The notes: generated by a model not told the origin, from the sequence alone. Counted from the first letter of the stretch, positions 34,407 through 44,121 are shown. The stretch: DNA of 64,000 nucleotides from CAYMEV01 sp964389675 [NCBI: uncultured Candidatus Sumerlaeota bacterium] (GCA_964389675.1 CAYMEV010000001.1:1-64000), one strand, 5' to 3'. Program-made: numbers and translations.

Positions 34407-35993
34407 ATGAAGAAACTAGCAAAATTCAGAGAAATGGGACTCTCTGAGAATATAATCAGTGTTCTGGCCAAAAAAGGCTTTGAAGAACCTACTCCCATAC
34501 AGGAACAGACCATACCTCTATTGCTGAGCGGTGAAAAAGACCTGGTAGGACAGGCACAGACAGGTACCGGCAAAACAGCTGCATTCGGGATCCCCCTTAT
34601 TGAGCGCATTGAAGGCAGTACACCCTGGATCGAAGCTCTTATTCTCACACCTACGAGAGAACTGGCAATTCAGGTTTCAGATGAAATAAACTCCCTGAAG
34701 GGAAAAAAGAAAATCACTGTACTCCCGGTTTATGGAGGACAGAACATAGATATACAGATAAGAAATCTCAGCAAAGGTGAGGTAAATATCGTGGTCGGCA
34801 CACCGGGCAGGATACTGGACCATTTAAGCCGAAAAACACTTGATCTATCCAGGTTAAGATTCATGATTCTTGATGAAGCCGATGAGATGCTTAATATGGG
34901 TTTTATTGAAGATGTTCAAAAGATCCTGAAACAGACTCCTCACATCAAACAAATGCTTTTATTCAGCGCTACAATGCCAAATGAAATTATCAATATCGCC
35001 AAAAAGTATATGAACGAATACCAGGTAATTAAGGTTAATACAGAAAATATTACTGTTGGCCTTACTGAACAGATATATTTTGAGGTAAATGAAAGAGACA
35101 AGTTTGAAGCTCTCTGCAGGATACTTGATATAGAGAATGAATTTTACGGTATTATATTTTGCCGCACCAAGCTTTATGTTGATGATATCGCCAGCCGGGC
35201 CAAGGAGCGTGGATATGCTGCAGAAGCCATACACGGTGATATCAGCCAGGCTCAGAGAGAGAAGGTCCTGGGAAGATTCAGAAGCAGAAAGATCAATATT
35301 CTGGTTGCAACGGATGTAGCCGCAAGAGGAATAGACGTTACTGATCTATCACATGTTATAAACTATTCGCTTCCCCAGTGCCCTGATTCCTATATCCACA
35401 GAATAGGCAGGACCGGAAGGGCAGGCAAGGAAGGAACTGCAATTACTTTCGTTACGCATGCTGAACTGCAAAAGCTTCTGCATATACAAAAATCTGCCAG
35501 AACTGATATTAAAAAACAGGAGATTCCCGATGTACCGGAGGTCATTGCTGCAAAAAAATCAAGGATTAAGGATGAGATAATCAGCATTATTACTACAAGA
35601 GCTTTTGATGATTATGTCCCTTTTGCACAGGAACTTCTTGGCTATGCAAAAGAAACAGATATCGTGGCATCAATCCTGAAATATGCCCTGGAGGATGAAC
35701 TTGATGAGAGAAACTACCCGGAGATAAGAAAGGTCAATGTCAATAAAACCGGCAAGGCCAGGTTATTTGTCGCTCTCGGCAAATCCAGAAAGATGACGCC
35801 AGTGAAACTCCTGGAACTGATTAAAGCAAAGATAAATATTGATACAAAAAAGATAAAAGAAATCCAGATATTTGACAACTTCTCCTTTCTTACTGCACCA
35901 TTTGAGGAGGCAGAGCTGATACTTGATGCATTTAAATCCGGAAAGGGCAGTAAAAAATCAATAATAGAAAGGGCAAAGCCTTTTAAGAGATGA
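34407..35993 (+). CDS. DEAD-box RNA helicase (DeaD/CsdA-like)
   Basis: 528 residues. All helicase motifs: Q motif (GFEEPTPIQEQ), AQTGTGKTAAF, PTRELAIQ, DEAD (LDEADEML), SAT, IIFCRTK, ATDVAARGIDV, HRIGRTGRAG. The C-terminal 70 residues (KARLFVALGKSRKMTPVKLLELIKA...) match the DbpA-type RNA-binding RRM that binds structured RNA (DeaD/YxiN group). Probable roles are ribosome assembly and RNA unwinding in the cold; the long leader suits that. Confidence 0.95.
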   Translation: MKKLAKFREMGLSENIISVLAKKGFEEPTPIQEQTIPLLLSGEKDLVGQAQTGTGKTAAFGIPLIERIEGSTPWIEALILTPTRELAIQVSDEINSLKGKKKITVLPVYGGQNIDIQIRNLSKGEVNIVVGTPGRILDHLSRKTLDLSRLRFMILDEADEMLNMGFIEDVQKILKQTPHIKQMLLFSATMPNEIINIAKKYMNEYQVIKVNTENITVGLTEQIYFEVNERDKFEALCRILDIENEFYGIIFCRTKLYVDDIASRAKERGYAAEAIHGDISQAQREKVLGRFRSRKINILVATDVAARGIDVTDLSHVINYSLPQCPDSYIHRIGRTGRAGKEGTAITFVTHAELQKLLHIQKSARTDIKKQEIPDVPEVIAAKKSRIKDEIISIITTRAFDDYVPFAQELLGYAKETDIVASILKYALEDELDERNYPEIRKVNVNKTGKARLFVALGKSRKMTPVKLLELIKAKINIDTKKIKEIQIFDNFSFLTAPFEEAELILDAFKSGKGSKKSIIERAKPFKR

Positions 35994-36088
35994 TAAAGCC
36001 TGGATATGGATCAGGCCCGGCCAAAACCTCAGTAAAGCTTTCTTAAGATAACAGGAGAATTCCACTATCAAATCGATGCAGATATTAG

Positions 36089-36110
36089 AGGGTTTTTATC
36101 AGACCCTTTT
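36089..36110 (+). terminator. Possible terminator between helicase and miaB
   Basis: AGGGT, a nine-base loop and ACCCT followed by TTTT on the plus strand, about 95 bases after the helicase stop and touching the miaB stop. The stem is short. Confidence 0.35.
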
Positions 36111-37425
36111 ATAATTCATATCCAATAAGTGAATTATTTGAATAGCCCTCTATAAATACCTGGACGAAATCACCAATGGGTAATTCCTTCCTGTTTTTCT
36201 TCTGCCGCAGATTGACATTAATATTAAATTCATTCTTGCCCGTAAGATAATCTCCTGATTTTTTGCTGGTCCCGTCGATAAGGACTGTCTGTATATCTTT
36301 CAGGAAGCCTCTGTTTATTTCGAGGGTTATCTCATTCTGCCTTTTCTGAAGAAGATGAAGCCTTTCAAGCTTTTTTTCCATGGGGACATCATCACTGTAG
36401 TTTGATGCTTTTGACGGGTATCTCACGCTATACCTGAAGGAAAAGGCCCCCCAGAAACGAACCTCCTCAATCATCCTCAGGGTGTCATTGAAATCTTCTT
36501 CAGTTTCCGTGGGAAATCCAACAATAATATCTGTAGTAAATATTGGATTATTTACATATTCCTTAAGCCTTTCTATCTTACAAAGGTATTCCCTATGAGT
36601 ATATCCCCTGTTCATCAGCTTTAAAATCCTGTCAGAACCGCTTTGAAATGGCAAATGGAAGCTCTTGCATATATTTTCATGACGGCTGATAACATCAAAA
36701 AGATTACTGTCAATATCCCTGGGATGGCTTGTAATGAACCTGAGCCTTTTTAATCCCTCAACCCTTGCAACCTCATCAAGAAGGCCGGCAAAATCTATTC
36801 CATTACAGCTGTATCTGTTGACATTCTGTCCAAGCAGGGTTATTTCGCTGGTACCTCTTTCAACCAGCATTTCAACCTCCCTGATGATAGATTCCCTGGG
36901 CCTCGACCTTTCTCTGCCCCTGACAAAAGGAATAATGCAATAGGTGCAGAAATTATCACACCCTTCCATAATTGTTACAAATGCCTTATGAGGCATCTTT
37001 CTGCTGTAGTCCCTTATTTTATCAAGTGAGTGGAAGGGCTCCTTTCTTACTGAATAATGGGGTTTCTTACAGCTTTTCAGGTATATTTCAAAGCAGTCAG
37101 GGATGTCGAATGTACCAAAAATAAAATCAAGCCCCTTAAACCTGTTTATTATGCCTTCAGGGTCTTTTTGCACAGTGCATCCGCAGACACCAATCCTTAA
37201 GCCAGGATTTCTGTCTTTTATCCTTATAAGCCTCCCGATGAGGGACATCAGTTTCTGTTCAGCTTTTTCCCTTACACTGCAGCTGTTGATTATAATTACA
37301 TCCGCATCGCAGGGGTCCTGAGCTTCAATAAACCCATTGGAATGAAATATATGGACTATTCTTTCAGAGTCAGTTTCATTCATCTGACAGCCGAAGGTCT
37401 GAATGTAAAGGCTTTTAGTCCCCAT
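36109..37425 (-). CDS. miaB: tRNA-2-methylthio-N6-dimethylallyladenosine synthase
   Basis: About 438 residues. N-terminal UPF0004 domain with IQTFGCQMNETDSE and two further Cys; radical-SAM motif EGCDNFCTYCIIP (CxxxCxxC); C-terminal TRAM domain (IQTVLIDGTSKKSGDYLTGK...). It adds the methylthio group to i6A37. I chose ATG 37425; a TTG two codons earlier is possible. It overlaps rfaE1 by 11 bases. Confidence 0.93.
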   Translation of the reverse strand: MGTKSLYIQTFGCQMNETDSERIVHIFHSNGFIEAQDPCDADVIIINSCSVREKAEQKLMSLIGRLIRIKDRNPGLRIGVCGCTVQKDPEGIINRFKGLDFIFGTFDIPDCFEIYLKSCKKPHYSVRKEPFHSLDKIRDYSRKMPHKAFVTIMEGCDNFCTYCIIPFVRGRERSRPRESIIREVEMLVERGTSEITLLGQNVNRYSCNGIDFAGLLDEVARVEGLKRLRFITSHPRDIDSNLFDVISRHENICKSFHLPFQSGSDRILKLMNRGYTHREYLCKIERLKEYVNNPIFTTDIIVGFPTETEEDFNDTLRMIEEVRFWGAFSFRYSVRYPSKASNYSDDVPMEKKLERLHLLQKRQNEITLEINRGFLKDIQTVLIDGTSKKSGDYLTGKNEFNINVNLRQKKNRKELPIGDFVQVFIEGYSNNSLIGYEL

Positions 37426-38431
37426 CCTCAAAATACTCTAAAAGATCCTCCCTTGAGATCGGGGTAGTACCTACCCTTCTTATAACAAGGCCTGCGGCAA
37501 TATTTGCAAGGTGGGCTGATCTGAGAATATTAAAACCATTAAGATAACCGGCTGTAAACAGGGCTATAACTGTATCGCCTGCGCCGGTAACATCATATAC
37601 ATCCTTCGCTTTGGTCTTCAAATGAGTAAACGGATTAGAGGAATCCCTGCTGAAAATCATCATACCGGCTTCTCCAAGTGTCAGAAGGATATTCTTTATC
37701 TCAGAACCTTCAAGGATATCCCTGCCACATGCCTTAATTTCGTCCAGATTGCCTGCATTCAGCCTATGGCCGATAAAGTTCTCTATCTCTTTCAGATTTG
37801 GAGTTATTATGAAAGACCTGTCATAAACAAGAATATCGGCTTTCTTTGGATCTACTGCTATTATTTTATTTTTGGAATTGCAGATTCTGATAGATTCTTT
37901 TATCAGCTCCTCAGTTACAAATCCCTTATTGTAATCAGACAAGATCAAAGCATCATAATTATCAGCTTCATCTGCAATTAAATCCAATGCCTTTATCAGT
38001 ATATCATCAGAAATACGTCCTGCTGATTCTCTGTCAACACGGACTATCTGCTGGCTGTGGGCAATAATCCGTGTCTTGGTGGATGTTGGACGTGAGCTGT
38101 CTGTCAGCAGCCCCTTAAAGTCAATACTGGCTTTTTCAAACAAAGCCTCAATCTTCCTGCCGCTGAGATCATCTCCTATTACCCCAATAATACTTGTATC
38201 TACACCTATGGAAGCCAGATTATTTGCAACATTCCCCGCTCCCCCCAGCCTGTAATTTTCTTTGTCAAGCTGAACAACTGGGACAGGGGCTTCCGGGGAT
38301 ATCCGGTCAACCTTTCCCCATATATAGTGGTCAAGCATTATATCGCCAATTACGAGAACTTTCCGCATTCCTGTCCTGTTTAGAAAATCTTCGATAATAT
38401 CTCTGCTGAAATACTGGAATCTGTCTGACAT
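37415..38431 (-). CDS. rfaE1: D-glycero-beta-D-manno-heptose 7-phosphate kinase
   Basis: 338 residues, the kinase half of HldE, of the PfkB fold: GDIMLDHYIWGKVDRISPEAPVPV, YRLGGAGNVANNL and the active-site VTGAGDTVIA. It phosphorylates heptose-7-phosphate at C1; the adenylyltransferase half is the separate gene at 18208. Confidence 0.94.
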   Translation of the reverse strand: MSDRFQYFSRDIIEDFLNRTGMRKVLVIGDIMLDHYIWGKVDRISPEAPVPVVQLDKENYRLGGAGNVANNLASIGVDTSIIGVIGDDLSGRKIEALFEKASIDFKGLLTDSSRPTSTKTRIIAHSQQIVRVDRESAGRISDDILIKALDLIADEADNYDALILSDYNKGFVTEELIKESIRICNSKNKIIAVDPKKADILVYDRSFIITPNLKEIENFIGHRLNAGNLDEIKACGRDILEGSEIKNILLTLGEAGMMIFSRDSSNPFTHLKTKAKDVYDVTGAGDTVIALFTAGYLNGFNILRSAHLANIAAGLVIRRVGTTPISREDLLEYFEDGD

Positions 38432-38509
38432 TATGGACTCCTAAGAATTATTGCTGTACTATAAAGTATATATATGTCCTGTTAAGTCAATTAATTTCTA
38501 ATAAATCAT

Positions 38510-38538
38510 TTGACTTAAATCTGGTTTTGCATGATTAT
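38510..38538 (+). promoter_or_regulatory. Promoter of the cysteine-synthase-family gene
   Basis: TTGACT (38510-38515), 17 bases, GATTAT (38533-38538). TAAGTCAA (38483-38490) mirrors TTGACTTA (38510-38517), so the -35 box is half of an inverted repeat shared with the divergent rfaE1-miaB operon. Confidence 0.55.
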
Positions 38539-38568
38539 CGTTTGTACTGAATTTTACGGAGAATGAAT

Positions 38569-39546
38569 ATGTTGTCAGGAATGGCCGGAAACCTGCTTTG
38601 TTCTATTGGAAATACTCCAATTATAAAGCTGGAAAAAATATTGGATAACTGCAGGCAGAATGTATTTGCCAAGCTTGAGTACCTGAACCCGGGAGGAAGT
38701 ATCAAGGACAGGATAGCCCTGTATATGATAGAAAAGGCTGAATCAAAGAGCCTTATAAAAAGCGGCTATACGATAGTAGAGAATTCCTCGGGAAATACTG
38801 CGATCGGCCTGGCAATGGTCGCTCTGCAGAAGGGGTACAAAGCAAAGATAATAATGAGGGACAGCACGAGCAAGGAAAAAATAGAAATTGTCAGGAATCT
38901 GGGAGCTGATGTGGTTCTGGTAGACAGTACCCTTGATCCCGGTCATCCTTATTCATATAATAATATAACCCCCAAAATTGCTGCTGAAACGCCGGAATGT
39001 TATTTCCCCGACCAGCATAATAATCTCGATAATAATGAAGCACACTATATGACAACCGGGCCTGAAATCTACAGGCAGATGGACGGGAAAATCGATTACT
39101 TCATTGCAGGGATCGGAACAGGAGGGACTATCTGCGGAGCCGGAAAATACCTGAAAGAACAAAATCCCAATATCAAGGTGATAGCAGTAGATGTTAAAGG
39201 CTCGATTTTTTATGATTATTTCCATTATAAAAAAATCATAAAGCCAAGAAGGTATTTCCTGGAAGGCCTCGGTGATGAGTTTCTCATAAAATGCCCGCAA
39301 TTCGATGTGATAGACGATATGATTCAGGTTACAGACAGGCAGGCTTTTCGATGGACCAGGAAACTTGCAGAGAAGGAAGGCATAATTGCCGGTGGGTCCA
39401 GCGGCGCTGTCATCTGGGGTGTCAATGAGATTGCAAAAAGACTGGACAGGAAGGCTAATATTGTTGCTATAATAGCTGACTCAGGATACAGGTACCTCAG
39501 GACCATATATAATGACAAATGGCTGAAGGACAATGATCTGTTGTAG
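38569..39546 (+). CDS. PLP-dependent cysteine synthase / cystathionine beta-synthase family enzyme
   Basis: 325 residues of fold-type II. PLP lysine in NPGGSIKDRIA, substrate loop ENSSGNTAIGLA, glycine-rich phosphate loop GIGTGGTICGAGKYL, and C-terminal GGSSGAV. It has an insert after VDVKGSIFYDYFHYKK absent from CysK. Start ATG 38569, seven bases after GGAG; an ATG at 38563 is too close. Substrates (O-acetylserine, O-phosphoserine or homocysteine) cannot be decided. Confidence 0.88.
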   Translation: MLSGMAGNLLCSIGNTPIIKLEKILDNCRQNVFAKLEYLNPGGSIKDRIALYMIEKAESKSLIKSGYTIVENSSGNTAIGLAMVALQKGYKAKIIMRDSTSKEKIEIVRNLGADVVLVDSTLDPGHPYSYNNITPKIAAETPECYFPDQHNNLDNNEAHYMTTGPEIYRQMDGKIDYFIAGIGTGGTICGAGKYLKEQNPNIKVIAVDVKGSIFYDYFHYKKIIKPRRYFLEGLGDEFLIKCPQFDVIDDMIQVTDRQAFRWTRKLAEKEGIIAGGSSGAVIWGVNEIAKRLDRKANIVAIIADSGYRYLRTIYNDKWLKDNDLL

Positions 39547-39562
39547 AGTATTGTTCATTAAG

Positions 39563-40447
39563 TCACTTTAATGAGTCTGCCAGCAGATTCAGCACCTTTT
39601 CTGCCACAGACGCCCCATGTATCTTTTCAAAGGCCTCAAAACCGGGTGACTCATTTATCTCGAGAAAAACAGGATTTCCATCCCTTTTGATTATATAATC
39701 TATTCCTGCAAACCTTAAGCCAGTTTTTTTCATAAGAAGCCTCGATCTGGATATGAGATCCAGGCCAGGGTCATATCTGAAGACATTCCCTCCCCTGTGG
39801 AAATTGGACCTGAATTCCTCTGTCTTTGATTCCCTGGAATATGCCCCGAGATATTCCTGATCGAAAAAGAGAAGCCTCACATCAAATTTCTTCTCACAAG
39901 CATTAAAAAAATGCTGTATCATGAATATCTCGTTTTTATCCCACAGATAATCTGCTATGGCCTGCATTGTCTCTGTATCCCGCGCCAGCATGACACCAAT
40001 ACCCTGTGTGCCTGTCTGTATCTTTATGATAAATGGAGGTTTAACCTTATTTTCCACAGCTGATGCAAGATCCGAGGCATAAGCCGGAAAAAATGTAGGA
40101 GGTATCTCTATCTGAAGTTCTCTGGCGATATTAAGGGAAACGAACTTGTTTTTACCGTATATCACAGAATCAAAGGGGTTGATTATGGGTATCCCGTTTA
40201 TTTTGCAGTAATAGCCAATGAGAAAGCCAAAAGGGTATCCCCTTGCTCCAAACCTGTTGATTACGGCATCAGGCATTTCTATAGCCTGATTTTTCACAAA
40301 TAGCTGATATTTCTTTTTGTCATTGAGGTTTATTGATATTTCAAGAGGATTGACATAATTAAGGTCCATATTCATCTTTCCGGATGCCTCCAGAAAGCGT
40401 TTTGTTGTATAAAGGCCTCTATCCTTTGATATTAATAGAACATTCAT
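39563..40447 (-). CDS. RimK-family ATP-grasp ligase
   Basis: 294 residues. N-terminal preATP domain, then ATP-grasp: GKNKFVSLNIARELQIEIPPTFF, PPFIIKIQTGTQGIGVML and metal-binding FLEINESPGFEAFE. RimK-like enzymes attach amino acids such as glutamate to proteins or cofactors. It overlaps the phosphatase gene by four bases at the end of the LPS operon. Confidence 0.9.
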   Translation of the reverse strand: MNVLLISKDRGLYTTKRFLEASGKMNMDLNYVNPLEISINLNDKKKYQLFVKNQAIEMPDAVINRFGARGYPFGFLIGYYCKINGIPIINPFDSVIYGKNKFVSLNIARELQIEIPPTFFPAYASDLASAVENKVKPPFIIKIQTGTQGIGVMLARDTETMQAIADYLWDKNEIFMIQHFFNACEKKFDVRLLFFDQEYLGAYSRESKTEEFRSNFHRGGNVFRYDPGLDLISRSRLLMKKTGLRFAGIDYIIKRDGNPVFLEINESPGFEAFEKIHGASVAEKVLNLLADSLK

Positions 40448-40917
40448 AACAGGCCATACAGTTTATTAGCAAAGAACTGATAAACGGAGTATTTTATCTC
40501 TTCAAATATTTTTTTGTAGAAGGCATAATCCATTCCAAACGGGTCAGTGATCTCCCTCTCAATATACCTGCCATCTGCCAGATCAGCAAGAAAGTAGATC
40601 CTGCTTCCCTCTGATACACGGTTTATATATCTCTTATGGGTTTTATCCAGTACGATTATCAGTTTTGAATCCGAGATAATACTGTTATTTATCATGGTAG
40701 ACCTGAACCCATAAGGATCTATACCCAGATCCTCCAGTAACAAGGCCATTTCTCCCGTGATCGGGACACCATCTATAGTGTTAGTACCTGCTGATGATAT
40801 AGTCAGCTCTTCATATTCAGCGGAATGCCCTGCACAATTCTGAGCAATCAGCATTGCAGAAGGGCTTCTGCATATATTTCCCGTGCAGACAAAAAGCAGG
40901 TCTATACTCTTTGACAT
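40444..40917 (-). CDS. Low-molecular-weight protein-tyrosine-phosphatase family protein
   Basis: 157 residues with the P-loop VCTGNICRSPSA (CX5R) near the N-terminus and the general acid in ITDPFGMD. It may act on protein phosphotyrosine or on an envelope sugar phosphate. It overlaps lpxK by 16 bases and rimK by four. Confidence 0.9.
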   Translation of the reverse strand: MSKSIDLLFVCTGNICRSPSAMLIAQNCAGHSAEYEELTISSAGTNTIDGVPITGEMALLLEDLGIDPYGFRSTMINNSIISDSKLIIVLDKTHKRYINRVSEGSRIYFLADLADGRYIEREITDPFGMDYAFYKKIFEEIKYSVYQFFANKLYGLL

Positions 40918-41990
40918 TTCTCTCTTATCCGTTTGAATATTTGCCTGTCAGCATCCTTATCCTGGAATTCAAGACTTATTTTCAGAAAGAGCAGTTCCTT
41001 ATCAAAGGCTGGTTTCAGCTTAATCAGCTTATAATAATCCTTCTCAGTTGTCAAATAGAATCCGAAATCAAGCTGTTTTGTCCTGTCCTTTATCTCCTGT
41101 AGATCATTTTCAGTATATCTGTGGTGATCCATAAAGGTTATATGCTCAGCTACCTGAATACCGAATGATGTGCTTGTGTCAAAGAATGAACCGTTATTCC
41201 CTATTGCGGATATCAATACAGCCATGTCTTTGAGTGAAATATCCCTGATACCCCTGCAGTCAGATATACCCTCCACCTTATAATCTGCATATATTATCGG
41301 CTTATCATATTTTTTTAAAAGTAATTCCAGATCAGGGTTCTTCTCAGAGCCTGATATTATAAAGCAATGTGCCTTATTCAGCGTCCACAGGGGCTGCCGC
41401 AGAGGGCCTGCAGGAAACAGATGCCTGTTTCCAAACCCTCTCCTGCCATCAACTGCAAGACAACTGTATGAATTAATATCAATATGCCTGAACGAGTCAT
41501 CCATTATTATAGCCTCTGCACCATATGATCCGCAGGCAGTTTGTATAAGCTTCTTTCTGTTGCTCCCTACAAGCATTATGCAATCAGGCAGCCTGTTCTT
41601 TATCATGAAGGGTTCATCTCCAATTTCTTCGAGATAAAATCCCTTTTGGCCAGGCTTCAGAATAATATCCCCGGATGATTTTCTCCTGTACCCCCTTGAT
41701 ATGACTGCAATCTTTCCAAAGCCATTATTTTTAAAAAGGCTGAAAAGATTAATCACCAGGGGAGTTTTGCCTGTGCCTCCAAGATTTATATTCCCTATTG
41801 ATACTACTGGTACCGGAACATCTAATGTCCTGCATATTCTACGCTTTATATAACTCAGATAAAAGCCGAGTGAGTAAAGGAGTTCAAAAGGCTTTAATAC
41901 CATTATGAGAAGCTTTTCAAAAAGTTTCTCATATCTGCTTTTGTAGATCAGGTCTTCATAGTTTCTGTATATCTTTGTCAATATCATCAA
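40902..41990 (-). CDS. lpxK: Tetraacyldisaccharide 4'-kinase
   Basis: 362 residues. An N-terminal amphipathic and hydrophobic region (about 25-55) anchors it to the membrane; the P-loop reads IGNINLGGTGKTPLVI, and ISRGYRRKSSGD and MDDSFRHIDI match LpxK. It phosphorylates the lipid A precursor. It overlaps waaA by 35 bases. Confidence 0.93.
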   Translation of the reverse strand: MMILTKIYRNYEDLIYKSRYEKLFEKLLIMVLKPFELLYSLGFYLSYIKRRICRTLDVPVPVVSIGNINLGGTGKTPLVINLFSLFKNNGFGKIAVISRGYRRKSSGDIILKPGQKGFYLEEIGDEPFMIKNRLPDCIMLVGSNRKKLIQTACGSYGAEAIIMDDSFRHIDINSYSCLAVDGRRGFGNRHLFPAGPLRQPLWTLNKAHCFIISGSEKNPDLELLLKKYDKPIIYADYKVEGISDCRGIRDISLKDMAVLISAIGNNGSFFDTSTSFGIQVAEHITFMDHHRYTENDLQEIKDRTKQLDFGFYLTTEKDYYKLIKLKPAFDKELLFLKISLEFQDKDADRQIFKRIREKCQRV

Positions 41991-43227
41991 TTATTAACCT
42001 TTGGGTTTTATCAAGAGCTCCCCTGTTTGAGTCAAGAACATTTTTTGCATTCTCTCCAAGCCGGGACCTGTATTCCTCATCATCTAAAAGCCTTATCATG
42101 GCATTATACAGGTCATCAGCATCATCTGCAATGATGACGGCATTCTTATCCCTGAAATCGTTGATTATCCTTGAAAAATTATGATAGTATCTTCCTGTAA
42201 TAATGGCCTTTGACCAGTACGCAGGTTCAAGTATATTATGTCCACCGATCTTCACGAGCGATCCTCCTACAAAAGCGATATCAGCAAGCGCATAGATATA
42301 TTTCAGTTCTCCTATGGTATTGATCACAAGGACATCCCAGTCCTGCATCCCTTTCGGGAACGGTTTTCTTTTTACTGTAATAAAGCCTTTATTTGCAATT
42401 CTGCTGTAAACAGAGTCAAATCGGTGAGGGTGGCGGGGAGCGATTATGAGCTTCAGGTTATCATACCGGCCTTTTAACCTGTTAAATGTCTCAGTGAGAA
42501 TATCCTCCTCCTTTTCAAATGTTGAGCCGGCAACAATAACAATATTGCCATCCCTGATACCGAATTCCCTCTGGTATCCTTCAATCCTTCCCCCTTCATC
42601 AAAGTCAGACAGGTCATATTTAATATTGCCGGCTTCAAGGATTCTGTCATCATCGACACCTAAATCAGAGAACCTTTGTACTTCAGTACCTGACTGCACC
42701 AGTATCCTGTCGAAGCTGTTCAATATAGGGCCAAAGAAAAACCTGAGACTTCTGTACTTTGGAAAAGACCTTTCTGAAAGCCTGGCATTAATTAAATAGA
42801 GCTTAATGCCCGCTTGTTTTGCCTGAATAATATACTCAGGCCACAGCTCTGTTTCGACAAATATTGATGCTGCAATTTCATGGTTTTTAAGGAAGCTTTT
42901 CACAAAGGGATAGTTATCAAGGGGGAATGCGGCAACATTGGCATCATCCTGACCTAAAAGATATTTAAATCCTGAATCGGTTATCGTTGTATAAAGTACA
43001 CTGTACCTGTCTTTGATGGATTTCCCGATCTTATACCCTATCATCGCCTCTCCGAGGCTGACACAGTGTATATGGACACATGGCCTGCCACATGATTCAT
43101 GATATATTCCTATTCTCTGAAGCATATGATATATCTTTCTCTTTTTAATCAGGCTGTATAATATGTAGTATGCTGATATAAAAGGCATGAGAAGCATGCC
43201 GGCAATATTATATAGCAGTCTAAGCAT
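41956..43227 (-). CDS. waaA: 3-deoxy-D-manno-octulosonic acid transferase
   Basis: 423 residues. N-terminal membrane anchor, catalytic Glu in CVSLGEAMIGYKI, FVETELWPEYI, VAGSTFEKEED and HNILEPAYWSKAIITG of the CMP-Kdo site. It adds Kdo to lipid IVA. With lpxK it shows an LPS-bearing outer membrane. It starts 15 bases after the small membrane gene. Confidence 0.95.
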   Translation of the reverse strand: MLRLLYNIAGMLLMPFISAYYILYSLIKKRKIYHMLQRIGIYHESCGRPCVHIHCVSLGEAMIGYKIGKSIKDRYSVLYTTITDSGFKYLLGQDDANVAAFPLDNYPFVKSFLKNHEIAASIFVETELWPEYIIQAKQAGIKLYLINARLSERSFPKYRSLRFFFGPILNSFDRILVQSGTEVQRFSDLGVDDDRILEAGNIKYDLSDFDEGGRIEGYQREFGIRDGNIVIVAGSTFEKEEDILTETFNRLKGRYDNLKLIIAPRHPHRFDSVYSRIANKGFITVKRKPFPKGMQDWDVLVINTIGELKYIYALADIAFVGGSLVKIGGHNILEPAYWSKAIITGRYYHNFSRIINDFRDKNAVIIADDADDLYNAMIRLLDDEEYRSRLGENAKNVLDSNRGALDKTQRLIIDDIDKDIQKL

Positions 43228-43242
43228 TTATGTCTCTTTGTA

Positions 43243-43398
43243 CTATTCCTCCTCTTCATTGTCGATATATCGTCCGGGCTTATACTTATCATCCTTCTTC
43301 CTTGTTTTTGAAATTACATAGTACTTGATAAAAAGTACGAAAAACAGGAAAGAGGATAGAATTATTCCCAAAGCAATATATATTAAAGTATCCAGCAT
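43243..43398 (-). CDS. Small single-pass membrane protein at the head of the LPS operon
   Basis: 51 residues, start ATG 43398, stop TAG 43243. One hydrophobic helix (about 4-26) is followed by a basic stretch KTRKKDDKYKPGRY and an acidic tail NEEEE. It is not recognised. Position 15 bases before waaA and after a good promoter supports it; no strong ribosome site is visible. Confidence 0.55.
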   Translation of the reverse strand: MLDTLIYIALGIILSSFLFFVLFIKYYVISKTRKKDDKYKPGRYIDNEEEE

Positions 43399-43456
43399 CA
43401 GATTGCTAAAACAGGTTTATAACCTCTTTTCTAATAAGTCCTTGATCCAGATAGGA

Positions 43457-43484
43457 ATAATATATTAATTTTCATATTTTGCAA
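43457..43484 (-). promoter_or_regulatory. Promoter of the waaA-lpxK operon
   Basis: Minus strand TTGCAA (43484-43479), 16 bases, TATTAT (43462-43457), about 60 bases before the small gene. Confidence 0.5.
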
Positions 43485-43494
43485 ATATATTAAG

Positions 43495-43514
43495 ATATCA
43501 GCTTCAGCTGATAT
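43495..43514. terminator. Palindromic hairpin between the 43621 gene and the LPS operon
   Basis: ATATCAGCT, TC, AGCTGATAT: a perfect 20-base palindrome about 105 bases after the stop of the minus-strand gene at 43621 and just before the LPS promoter. There is no T-run, so it may instead be a binding site. Confidence 0.4.
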
Positions 43515-43620
43515 TTATAAGCACAGACAGAAATTCGGAGCCCTGATTAAAGGGGTCTCAAGAGCTGTGTTTAGCAGACCGGACTTAATGATAAATCAAG
43601 ATGAGCAGATCTATTATGCT

Positions 43621-44064
43621 TTATTCAATCCTTGTAAGCATCATTGAATATTCTGAAGTTTTTTCAACGGGGAATTCAGCTGGATAATTACTGTCCGGAG
43701 AGGTATATATCTCCAGTTCATTTTCTGATAAAACCCGGATAATACCAAAACGCGTCGTCCACTCAGATCCCGGGTCATTACACCCCTTAAGGCAGATATC
43801 TATCCTTGCCGGCTCTGTATCAGCTTTCAATATATACTCACCCTCAGTCTTTACGCCTGTCCCGTCCTTATGCTTCTCATCCATCTGATATCTGTTGTTC
43901 TCATAAAATACGATAAAACCGCTTTCCAGCCTGTCATTGGCTGCTATTTCCCATTTTCCGGCAACAGCATCTTTCAGTACCGGCTTCTCCCCTGCAACAA
44001 TAGAACCCGATATAACAGCCAAAATAAAAATTGCAGCAGCTAATTTTGCGATTATTTCTTTCAT
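43621..44064 (-). CDS. Small secreted protein (TIGR03067-like beta barrel)
   Basis: 147 residues with a signal peptide (about 1-25). The mature chain (GKWEIAANDR...GFIVFYENNRYQ...GEYILKAD...PARIDICL) follows the pattern of lipocalin-like TIGR03067 proteins and has a single Cys (KGC). AAGGAG precedes the ATG by about eight bases. It stands alone with its own promoter. Function is unknown. Confidence 0.7.
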   Translation of the reverse strand: MKEIIAKLAAAIFILAVISGSIVAGEKPVLKDAVAGKWEIAANDRLESGFIVFYENNRYQMDEKHKDGTGVKTEGEYILKADTEPARIDICLKGCNDPGSEWTTRFGIIRVLSENELEIYTSPDSNYPAEFPVEKTSEYSMMLTRIE

Positions 44065-44121
44065 GTGTCATTACTCCTTTCAAATAGAAAATGATATTTT
44101 CTTCCAGTTGTCATCTATTTA

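Noticed and set aside
34143-36115. Identical 13-base string ACCCTTTTATAAT at 34143 and 36103 as a repeat element
   Set aside because: The first lies next to the nuclease promoter and the second at the miaB stop; flanks differ and a chance match in AT-rich DNA is likely.
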